A stretch of DNA of 64,000 nucleotides. Source: Plumapathes pennacea. Its lineage: Eukaryota; Cnidaria; Anthozoa; Antipatharia; Myriopathidae. Positions 1-37,290 of the stretch are shown here, piece by piece. The notes under the pieces were generated by a model, which was not told where the DNA came from, ran no database searches, and was given only the letters and a program-made list of their open reading frames with translations. The position numbers and the translations under genes are program-made. Location of the stretch: the NCBI GenBank assembly GCA_964036295.1, contig OZ038466.1, positions 1,302,001-1,366,000 on the forward strand. Direction: 5' to 3'. Positions within the stretch are counted from its first letter, which is position 1; each line of letters opens with the position of its first letter.

Positions 1-1
1 C

Positions 2-2633
2 AGGCTTCAGAGGACTCTAGAAGTTGGTGTACGACGACAGCCTCCACCCTTCCTGGAAATGGATGTAAGTACAATTATTGACTTTCTCTTGATGAGAATT
101 AAAAGACTGAAACGCTTTAGAAAAAGTTCCGCACATTAAGTCAGCCACACACTTGCGTTTTGTAACAAGAGTCGGGCGAAGTGGACAGTGTTTGAGTTTT
201 GTCACGTAATTAACGCCAGGTTAACGTCACATGGTCACCTGTGTAACGCAAGGAGTTTGGTGCAACAAAGTTCTGATAAACCGTGTTTACTTTTGTTGAC
301 CCAGGCCGCAAAGAACAAAGCCCCGATTTCTCTTCCTGTCACGACAATGGATGGCCAGGAGCATACTTTCGAAGTGGATTCCGCTGTGCGTTGTAAAGAT
401 CTGTGCGCCCGCGTCAAGGAAAAGCTTGGAATGGAGAGTGTATACGGTTTTTCTGTCTACGTTGTTCGCCTAGACCAGGTATAGACCATTATTATGGTTG
501 AATTAGTCTGCTAAAACTACACTTGAAAGAGCTACAGTAGCCAAGTGAAATGAACCAAGTTCACTCATAATGTGTTTGATATATTCGTTTTTATCGATAT
601 AGATAGCCAACTGGGGCAGCGGCAATGAGAGTGTCCTGGACGCTATTTGCATAGCTGAGCAGTACGCCAAGTCCAAAGGTTATGACGACACAAAGGCCTG
701 GAAACTATACATGAGGAGGGAACTGTTTGCGCCGCTTTATGACCCTTCTACTGAACCTGTGGTCACTGACCTCACCTACTCCCAGATTGTAGGCGGTATG
801 CGACAGGGAGAGTACAAGTGTGACGAGGTAAATAAGAGAAGACGCTTGAGAGGCCAGCGCGTGATTAGTGATGATTGACTTACTATAGTCACTCTGTGGA
901 CTGGAATTTGCTACAGTTAGCTCTCTCTAAGACGGACACTCTCGGGACCTGTGGTCTAGGTGACCGGTTTATGTAGAGCTTAGATACAGATTGGGCCGAC
1001 CAGGACCAACAAATTCTGTGTCCGGCTTATAGAGGTGTACCTCTTGAAAGAGGTGACTGAATAAATAATGCCTTTAATTTCTGTTCTATAAATCACATTA
1101 TTTATTTATTTATTTATTTATTTATCTATTTATCTATTTAATTTATTGGTAAGTAAAATAGCACTTACTCCTGAAGCTAGTTCCATTAAAAGGACTAATC
1201 GATTTTAAAATTGTGTTTCTTGTCCAGGTGAATGAAATCATCGAAACTGTGGCTAAAAGGTATTACATCGAAAACGGTGCAGATATTGATGTGACCAAGC
1301 TCAAACTACTGTTGCCTAATGCTATGCCCCAAGCTGTTCTGAGTGCCTTCACTGAAAACGAACTGGTTTATAACATCACCGAAATGTTTGAAAAGGTGAG
1401 TATAAAGTGCTGACGTTACCAAACCTGACTGCTTTAATTCTTTCCATGTCCCGGCCGTTCGACATTTGTTATCGTTACTTCATGTGCGTTTTGGTTTTCA
1501 CGAAAGTCATTCAAAAACAAAAACCACCAACTAACTGAGCTGCATAAATTCCAGATTCCAGAGATCATGAACAGACACACTCCCAGAGAGGTCAAGGAAC
1601 AAATTGTTCGCTTTGCGATGAACAAATGGCCGAGAAATTTCTCCAGAAATTTCCAAGCTTGTTTAGTCTCTGGACCCAAGGTTCCCAAAGGCGACGTGGT
1701 TCTTACCGTCAACTCGAACGGCGTTTACATATTTGCTGACAAGCCATCGCGTCCCTTCTTCTTCGGCATGGAATTCTCCCTCATCTCAAGTGTAGGAAGT
1801 GGCAGGTTGGTGTATGTTAGAATAGGAACATATCGTAATTACTACGATTCTGTGAGTGACTGTAATGTGTCAACCAAATGTTGCAAAAAACACCCCCCCC
1901 CCCCCAAAAAAAAAAAAAAAAAATCCACAGACACGTCAATTACATGACCAAATTTTCATCTTCTCACAAACTCTCCAGTATGAGTTTGCTGGTGTGGGAT
2001 AAATTTTGTCGCCCAGCAGTGTGCGAGTACAGATTGAAACAAACTTTTACCATAATCCAAAATTTATTAATTGGTTTAATCGTGCTTTGGTTACCGGGTC
2101 CTTTGATCAAACGCCATACTTTTTGCTCTGACGGAGTGCTAACGTTTGCAACGTTATCATTGCCAACGCATTTCTCTCGTGGCTTTCAGCTACTACATCC
2201 TGCACCCTTCGTTCATAAATGCATGTATACAATTAGTAATTATTTGTATACTTTTGGGATTTTCAGAAATAAAAAGCACCTGCAACCTGTGGTAACGATC
2301 ACCAGTGGTCAAAAGAAGTCGTTCACATACAAGACAGATTCTGCAGATGAGATCAGAGATGTTGTGACGAGTCAACTAGAGCTCTACAACCGTGCAGTCA
2401 ACCTTAGAACGCCAATGGTAATCCACTCTACGCCTAGTGATTAGTTCCCTACAGTTGGGTCGAATATTTTGTTTTCTTACTTCCTTATAGTAACGTTCAG
2501 TGTTTTTTTCTTTTTGTGTGTGTGTGCTAAAATTGTTAATTGTACCCAGTCTGCAATGGAGCATCGGATCCTCTCTTTATCCATAATTACGAAAACGGAG
2601 GTTGATGTAGGATTCCTTGTTGAGAGTTTGTAA
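2..2633 (+). CDS. MyTH4-FERM protein, 3' end (myosin VII-tail-like tandem paralog), partial
   Basis: Exons: 2-64 (continues left of the window), 305-478, 603-827, 1228-1395, 1555-1805, 2267-2417 and probably 2550-2633. The first exon reads RLQRTLEVGVRRQPPPFLEMD, the end of a MyTH4 domain. The rest is a FERM domain (F1 from AAKNKAPISLPVTTMDG, F2 with WGSGNESVLDAICIAEQYA, F3 with KWPRNFSRNFQACLVSGPKVP and NSNGVYIF). All splice phases (0,0,0,0,2) match those of the first FERM of the complete myosin VII gene downstream, so the two are duplicates, although the protein has diverged strongly. The known myosin VII family continues into SH3-MyTH4-FERM, but here nothing similar follows. A short last exon (phase 0, 27 residues, stop 2631-2633) is proposed. 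Alternatively the frame reads through the donor to a stop at 2442-2444. A polyadenylation signal AATAAA lies at 3255-3260. It may be a myosin or a tail-only protein, because the N-terminal part is outside the window. Confidence 0.8.
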
Positions 2634-4338
2634 GACTTGTATAGAGCTGACACAGTTCCAGAAAATGGTGAAATGTCATGTAGATTTTCTCGCGTAAATA
2701 TTTAAGTCCAGTCAGGGCTGATTAGCTCAGTCTGGTCCGAAGAACTGGAGCAACTAGGGTTTTTTTTTTGTTTGTTTGTTTGTTTCGTAGATATCCCGTA
2801 GCTTATGAGTCAAAACTAACAGCTGAATAACGCAAACCAAATACAATATTGCGAAAATAGCATGACTTATGATTACATTTAATGAAAGTGCAGTTAATTG
2901 GTCGCTTAAAACATAACTATGAGTAAAACATAACTCAGTTTGAGAATTTGAATGATTACCATACGGTGTTAATTTTCACCTTGTACGCTGGACTGATCCT
3001 CATTTTAAATATATATGAGTCTCTGTAGAGCAAAAGGTTTTGCTATAACAATGAATTGTAGTCCCTGTGAGAACTATAGCTTTGCAGGCGGTCTGCGTCA
3101 TCGTGGAGCGGGAAGATGTACAAGATCAACGTTGTAAAACTTGTTTAAGCTATGATGTTCTGAGCGTTATATATATGGCCATAATATATCTGTTTTGTCA
3201 GGTTGCTGGAGCAAAGAACGAAACGTTTGTATAGACTCTCGATTGTAAATTGAGAATAAACGCCTCTGGCATGCCCCACTTGTTCAATTTACACATTATA
3301 TAAGTGTCCTGCGAACTATGTGAACTTACAGCAAATTCAGATATGATTGAGAAATGAAATTAGACCTGTATACGAATACTATATTACAAAATAGATATTG
3401 AAATAGTTCCAGAAAAAGGAAACAAATCAGCAAAGAACTGTAAAGTCAAGGGTCCGATCTCTTGTGGGCCACAAGACGGGGCGTGGCGCAGTGGCGTGGC
3501 TCAGACGGACCCCCGGGTCCATTCACTCTTCCCCCACCTCCTGGGTTTTTGTTGCAGTGGATCTTTTCTTTTCAGTGTGTAGCTTTTTGCTTTTGTACAA
3601 GACAGGACAATTTTGGTGGGCAGGCCAATTGGGGCTCCTCATGGGGGTCGATGGCTCCTCAAACTGAGCCTGCGTAGCAACGTCCTGGGCGCCTGACCTA
3701 GTATATTTTCTACAGGCTTTATTTTCGCCCGTAATTGATCGACAAAAACTTTAATCTGGCGTGATCTACAAATGAGGCCATTTCTCTTGAAACAATCGGG
3801 CAACTTCTGCATATTCCTACCCTCCCCTCCCTGGTGAATAGCACTCTGACAGCCTCGCTTTCATGTGGTATTGGAACCGTCCTTGATGGATTTGTGGCTT
3901 ACGAACGAGAGGAATAAAGTGTGTTCCTCGAGATTGAAAATGTGATCAAACTTAACAAGCAATAATTGAGGTTGATTTGTACCTTATAAATGTGGGCTCC
4001 TGAATGTGAAACATGAGAAACTCGACGGAAACCGAGTCTTAAATGCACTTGTTGTCCGGCGGATAAAACTTTTGTCAGCAACCGGCGTCTGTGTACAGCT
4101 GGGCGCCGAACTTGTCCCATCTTCATTAAGGTGTGTGTGGCACTGTTTATAACTTTAGTTTGTCGCTTATTAGAGAGAATTGGAATTCGATTCGACTTTC
4201 CCGCTTTTCTCTATTTGTGCTATTATTTATTCTAAATTGCTTTTTCTTCGGTTGTTGATTTTCAGGCTTATTCGCTTACAGTAATTTATGACAGTGCTTC
4301 TTTCTTGTAGATTCAGTCCTTCGGATTCCTTCGATGAT
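2634..4338. other. 3' UTR and spacer between the two MyTH4-FERM genes
   Basis: The first 600 bases are probably the 3' UTR of the upstream gene, ending near AATAAA at 3255-3260. The rest shows no convincing exon. A possible tRNA-derived SINE lies at about 3465-3700. The end of the spacer must hold the promoter and 5' UTR of the myosin VII gene, but no TATA box can be assigned safely. Confidence 0.5.
3465..3700 (+). mobile_element. Possible tRNA-derived SINE
   Basis: At about 3484-3494 the sequence TGGCGCAGTGG fits the RNA polymerase III A box (TRGYNNARNNG) exactly. About 25-30 bases further on, GGGTCCATTC is a weak B-box-like match. The patch is GC-richer than its surroundings and holds an open frame of 71 codons with no recognisable domain. 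Without a second copy in the window this remains a suggestion. Confidence 0.3.
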
Positions 4339-31918
<27,580 letters not shown>

Positions 31919-33060
31919 ACATTCCCTTCCAACACATTTGGGAACAAAGCCACTGTACTAATTACTAACTTTCGTTCTGAATGTGAAGTATTTCGTTGTT
32001 TTTTTTACCAGATTATTAGGTTAATACTTAATATAAAGGGTATACAGTTTTTTAGTAAATTGGAACTCTTAAAGTCTATATCAGAGAACACGAAGGTAGA
32101 CTCACTATTGTAAGACTAATGTTTCTAATTTATCTGAGTGTATTATACATAAAACCGTAAGAGCAGACTTACTAAATTAGAGTATCTACGTAGACCTTCA
32201 TTTCCATGCTGGAATTGAGTTCATGTCAAACTCTTGAAATTTTGTGACTTACCATATTTAAGTTAGAAGCTGTGCTAAACTACTGATAAAATTAGTAAAC
32301 ATTATATTCAGGAACTATGAGCATCCCAGTTTACATAGGATGCAGTGATTTACTTATACGTGACGACTAAATAAGTTTAACTTTAAAGAGTACTAGATTT
32401 TGAATAAGTTAGTTTGCAGATGTCAGGTACAAGACTAGAATAACACGCGTACCTAATCAAAGTAGCGCGGTACAAATTTTAGAGAATTCTGTGCAGTGTT
32501 GGGTCTACTTATTTAAAAGAACATGATCATTGTATTTAAATTTTCAGATCTTCAGGTGACTGTTACAAACATTTTGTTTTTTATTTAGTTGTGTCTCCAT
32601 CTTCGCATAGTTGGTTTTACATAGGAATAGGATGTTTGGATATTCAGCTCAACTTGCACTATTGTCCTTTAGCCTTTTGCATACGCCGCTTTTATCCAGA
32701 AAATCTAAATAAATCCGGAAACGTACCGTTGTCTTTTTACTTAACTTTCTATACTATCGTGCATGCTATCAAATGTTCAATCACACAATGTTCCCTGAAA
32801 CGGCGAGAAGCATAATGTTTTAAATAATGTATCACAGCCTGGGAATTATGAATCTTCGAACCTCGAGAAAATAACAGATACAACCTATATATATAAATAT
32901 AGGCTGTAACAAAAGAAAATAGCAATACTTAGACGAACATTACTTTACTTTGAATTGCTTTACATACGATGAAGCACATATGTATTATATATTATATATA
33001 TGGTTTAGGTTTTTTGACTGGTTGAATTTTTTCCTTGTGACATACTGCACATCACATTTT
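31919..33060. other. 3' UTR and spacer between myosin VII and the GPCR gene (convergent)
   Basis: No coding signal is seen. AATAAA at 32708-32713 could serve the myosin transcript. TTTATT at 32579-32584 is AATAAA on the minus strand and could serve the receptor transcript. If both are used, the two 3' UTRs would overlap. Confidence 0.4.
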
Positions 33061-34068
33061 CTACGTAATGCGTCCTGGTTCTGCCGTGTTCATTGGCATC
33101 CCGGGATGGACTTGAGTTGCTCTACAGCACGTGAAAGGTCGATTCAACCAAGCTCGGAACCTGGCTTTTATTGCTCTCCGGAAGTTCCGCATGTATCCAG
33201 CGTAGACAAGTGGGTTGACGGCATGACTCGTATGCATCGTGGAGTAGCACAGAACGAACGTTTCCATGTTTTGATGTGTTGTGGTGAAGTGAAGGAATCG
33301 AGCGATTATCCACGGCAAGCTGGTCAGGGCAAAGCTGGTAACCAAAATAACAGCTGCGCTACTGAGTTGCATTTCTTTCTCGAGAGTGGAGCGCCCCAGG
33401 GAACGTGCCACGTTATGACTGTGTCGATGAAGAGCGCGCCTCAAGGAGACGAATGACTGCAGCATGCAAAGCAGGGTCACCAGGATGACTGTGAGGGCAA
33501 CACCGTCAAAACACTCGCTGAGAACGAGGTTATGTTGATCATCGATTTCCTCGTCAAGAAACCATTGCATGGGAACAAGTATTATAATGAGAGTGGCCAG
33601 GACACTAAATGCAGCCGAAGTGATCCAAATCACCATTGAAATGCGTCTCATCCGCTGTTTAGTAATTCTCCTGTGAAAGGGGTGAATGACCGAATCGTAA
33701 CGATCCACGCACAAAAGCAGGTGGCAAAAAACCAGCGGGGTTCCAGAGCCAATAGTCAGTACAAAATGCACTTTACTGATGTCTTTAATAGCCTGGTAGT
33801 TTAGACGGTCCATATTTAACGAAGCTGTCATTAGGGGAATGCTTAGAAGACACGCTATGATATCTGCCACAGCCATGTTGACCAGTATCAGGTTTGTAGC
33901 TGTTCGCATGGTCTTGACTGCGTACACCATTGAACAGACAAGTGCATTGCCCACCAAACCAATGACGAAGACCACGGAAAGAAAAAGACCAGCTCCGACC
34001 TTCACACCAAAATTGATATCCATTACCTTTGCGAAAGCAAGCGAGAAAGTCAATTTATGATTGTGCAT
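33061..34068 (-). CDS. Class A (rhodopsin-like) G-protein-coupled receptor, single exon
   Basis: An intronless frame of 335 residues with seven hydrophobic segments. Hallmarks: VGN in TM1 (N41, position 1.50), NMAVAD in TM2 (D69, 2.50), DRY at 122-124, W148 in TM4, P252 in TM6 and NPLVY (285-289) in TM7, followed by a basic helix-8-like stretch and Cys 314-315 (possible palmitoylation). Oddities: no Cys at 3.25 (Ser98) although ECL2 has Cys186, and the CWxP toggle motif reads TSLP (249-252). The N-terminus is short with no glycosylation site of note. Met16 (34021-34023) is an alternative start, starting MDINFGVK. The ligand cannot be named; single-exon orphan receptors of this kind are abundant in cnidarians. 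It faces the myosin gene tail-to-tail. Confidence 0.88.
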   Translation of the reverse strand: MHNHKLTFSLAFAKVMDINFGVKVGAGLFLSVVFVIGLVGNALVCSMVYAVKTMRTATNLILVNMAVADIIACLLSIPLMTASLNMDRLNYQAIKDISKVHFVLTIGSGTPLVFCHLLLCVDRYDSVIHPFHRRITKQRMRRISMVIWITSAAFSVLATLIIILVPMQWFLDEEIDDQHNLVLSECFDGVALTVILVTLLCMLQSFVSLRRALHRHSHNVARSLGRSTLEKEMQLSSAAVILVTSFALTSLPWIIARFLHFTTTHQNMETFVLCYSTMHTSHAVNPLVYAGYMRNFRRAIKARFRAWLNRPFTCCRATQVHPGMPMNTAEPGRIT

Positions 34069-37000
34069 TGTCCATATTTTGGGGAAATTACTTGTTATAT
34101 TTATGTGATTAAAGCTAATCCCTGTAATCCATCGAAATCAATGCAACAATTCGTCTGCCCAAAATGTAGATGAACTGAATATATACGAAAAGAGAGCATC
34201 GTTTAGCCCATACCATCAAACGTTGGGCAAACCTCAGTTAGAATTAGACACAGCGAACAGCCCTGGTCTAATTATTTTGCGAACAATTGGTTTGTATTGT
34301 GTTTTGCCGTACAAATGAACAGTTGAAGTACCCCTTGTGCCTATTAATGAATTTTCTTCCAATTTTCTTCCTCAGTGAGTGGACAAATCAAAATAAATCC
34401 AGAACTGTATTCACCAAGCTTTCGCACGAATCCAAAATGATTTGGCTCGAATTGATGCAAATAACTAATCTTCTGTAATTCCCCTGAAAATCCTGAAACT
34501 ACAATAAATATATGTTATACATTTTACGCCTCCAGGAAAACTTCAGTGCAATACATCGGTTTCAGATGTATTTCAGTTAAATTTCTCGCACCTTCCATCT
34601 GCTTTTGCATTTCTCAAACCTTCAATTCCCTCGGCGTTCATCTGTTTTCTACTGCTTACCGTTGACTTTTTCTTAAGTATATGGTAGTTTGAGAAGTAAC
34701 AGTCGGTCTACGTACTCACCTCTTCCCAAACGAAACACTTAAATCCAAAAAGTAACCTTTCTTGTAAATTACATTTCGTCAAGCAGCAAAAACTCGCCCC
34801 AGCCAACAACGATCAATAAAACTGAGAAATCATGTCTTCGAACCCCATCGTCTAATAAAACGAAAATTGCAATTATGATTTGAATGAATACATATTTTAT
34901 AAGGCCACAATATAAAATAGCTAAATCAGTGTCATGATTGGATGTTTAACATAAACGCTGAAAGTGTTTAATGGATTGAAGAGCTTAATGTACTTCTTTT
35001 ACTTTATTTTGTGAGCCGAAAAGCTTTTTAATCACAGTCCGCGCACGATACCCGATTAACTTGTGGATGCAATTGGCCAAAACAACTATTCCCAGTATTG
35101 CGTTTTGTCACTCCAAACATTTGAGAGTAGGCATAAATGTAGATTAATTGTCAGTGTGCCTCACTGTGATTTTGAGTCAAGTGAAAGTTAGGAATATTAA
35201 CAATGCATGACATGAGTATGCTCTCCCATTTGCATTCCCATTGTCATGTACTTTAAAAGGGTTTAAAAAATAATGAGAACGATGTTGCAACGTATATCCA
35301 AAGTAAATGTTCCATGTTACTGGATCGTTTAATATCATCAGAATAGAGTAATTCACGTTTATTTATCACAGGGTTTTCTTTATTTATTTTTAGTTTATTT
35401 GAATTTTTTGTGTGCACGTGCGGCACGTGCGAGACTAATAACCGTCGGCATCATTTATTTATTACAAATATATAAGCGCATGAAGCGAAATATCTGATGT
35501 GATCATGAAAATAAATTTGTGGCGAAGCCTCGCTGTATTTTCTCCGAACGCGTTAACACTGCTACGAACAATATTTTGCGCCGTTTGTTGAGTTCTCCAT
35601 AGGAGAATAAGGAGAAGCACAGCTCGAGTCGTTACATCAGTGCCCAATTGATAATCTGGCATATACATTGTTTAATATTATCCGTGTGTGAAGTGCTGTG
35701 ACAAAGAACTATTTTTATAAGACATTTCCTGTGCAGGTGTAGTCGACTGTATTCATATGTTCCTGTTGGTCGGGCAGAAACGATATTTAATATTGAACCA
35801 GATTTTGTCACCTTCATCACGCGCAGTGAAGATATCATTTAAAGATGTTGAAATGGCTACTGAGAAAGTAACCAATAACATGAGCGTCAGTCAAACAGTT
35901 TGTTTTCTCCATACTGTATTTGTATCATGTCCAGTTGGAAGTCCTCTCGTGTATAATTTGTATCGCTTCTATCTTATAAACGCCATCATCTAGTTGAAAG
36001 GAAAAACTAAGTGTTGACTCTGTAGCCTCAGAATGCAAAGACACCGCGGTAGAATTATATATTTTATTAAAGTATGGCCAACATCACGTTGCATGAAATA
36101 AAAATATTAACTGCTGTGATCTTCTGTTGATCCCTGTTTCAGGTGAATGCTGGGAAGGTCACGTGAGCACGTGCGTGGGAAAGGACACCTGAAAGCGTGT
36201 GGATCAAATCATCTTGTGTATGCATGGAGAGGAGAAGCAAACTTCGTTTGTGAGTTTTCTGACAAAATGCGTTGTAACGTTTTTGGTGAATTACATTCTG
36301 CTATACGTTAGAGGCAAGACCATTCAGAAAAGTTTATAAAATATTCCCTGAAAAGTAGTGCACAATCTTTATAAACTGCTCTTTAACTATCTAATGATTT
36401 GATAAAGCAGGGAAAACATTGAAATTGTATTTACTTTTAAATATATTTAAGAACGAAATAAATACTTTTCATATGCAGTATGCAAACCATAGGTTTAATT
36501 TACGTAAGTCAATAGTACTAATGGTAGATTTTGCTGTCATTGTTTTGTCAGAAAATGATCTGGTGAAGCAGTAAATTATTTTTTCACTATAAAAAGAGGG
36601 AGCAGATAACAATTTGTAGTTTTTTTTTCTTTAATACTTAGATAGTTTGTTATCTAGAGATGAAAACGTACGCTTGTTAGTTTGTTCATCTTGTCTTTTT
36701 TCCGGGAAGTCTTCTGTTAAATTTGTTTGACCATTCAGTTTTACCCATCTGACTTTGTCAATCCCTTTAAAGTTGTCTATTACAAACTAGTTCAGATCTT
36801 AGTTGGTTGCAGTATACGAAGAACTTATTTAAAACTAGTTCCTCAGAATGAAGTTTAATTTTTTGTCGGTGTAAATGATAACTTCTGGGATAGTACTATA
36901 ATTATTGAAGCATAAGTTTCTTTATAGAGTACCGGCAGTTTCACACATTTAAACAAACACGAGCTCCACAAACCTGTCACAGGAAAATAATAATAAACAC

Positions 37001-37290
37001 TCATTCATAATTGCTCCAAAACTAAACATGGGAAGTCGCAAAACATCACCAAGATTTCACTTAATTGCAATAAATTGTAGAATTTTTTTTGTCGGTGCTT
37101 CCACGAAAATTTAAGAAGACCGTTGCAACAAATATGGATAAGTGTGGCCGCAAAATATTTTGATTACGTAATTATTATCCATATAATGGGCCGTTTCACC
37201 TATCATTCTAGTGATCTAAGCTTTTAACAGCGTCAAACGTTTCAGTAGATTCTCTGTAACTTGAAATCTCTTCTTCCCGCAGTGAACCTG
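34069..37290. other. Intergenic region between the GPCR and the VWA gene
   Basis: About 3.2 kb, AT-rich, with no long credible coding frame apart from a degenerate domain exon at 36143-36260. An acceptor-like CCCGCAG at 37276-37282, just before the VWA gene start, suggests that gene has a non-coding 5' exon somewhere in this stretch. The minus-strand promoter of the GPCR must also lie here. Confidence 0.5.
36143..36260 (+). pseudogene. Relic exon of a WSC-like (ECWSG) domain
   Basis: After a good acceptor (TGTTTCAG ending at 36142) the frame reads, in the same phase as the exons at 40718 and 41945, GECWEGHVSTCVGKDT and then a stop at 36190-36192. The start matches GECWSG of the downstream gene, and CVGKD matches its CMGKDK/CVGDS. 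The middle of the domain (about 30 residues) is missing. In another frame, ACGSNHLVYAW at about 36194-36229 resembles the ...NYVYTV end of the domain. This suggests deletion plus frameshift. It could instead be a short real last exon of an unseen gene. Confidence 0.4.

Noticed and set aside
3462..3677. 71-codon Trp/Gly/Pro-rich frame.
   Set aside because: Low-complexity translation over a SINE-like, GC-rich patch.
32950..33456. 168-codon plus-strand frame.
   Set aside because: It is the antisense shadow of the GPCR C-terminal half.
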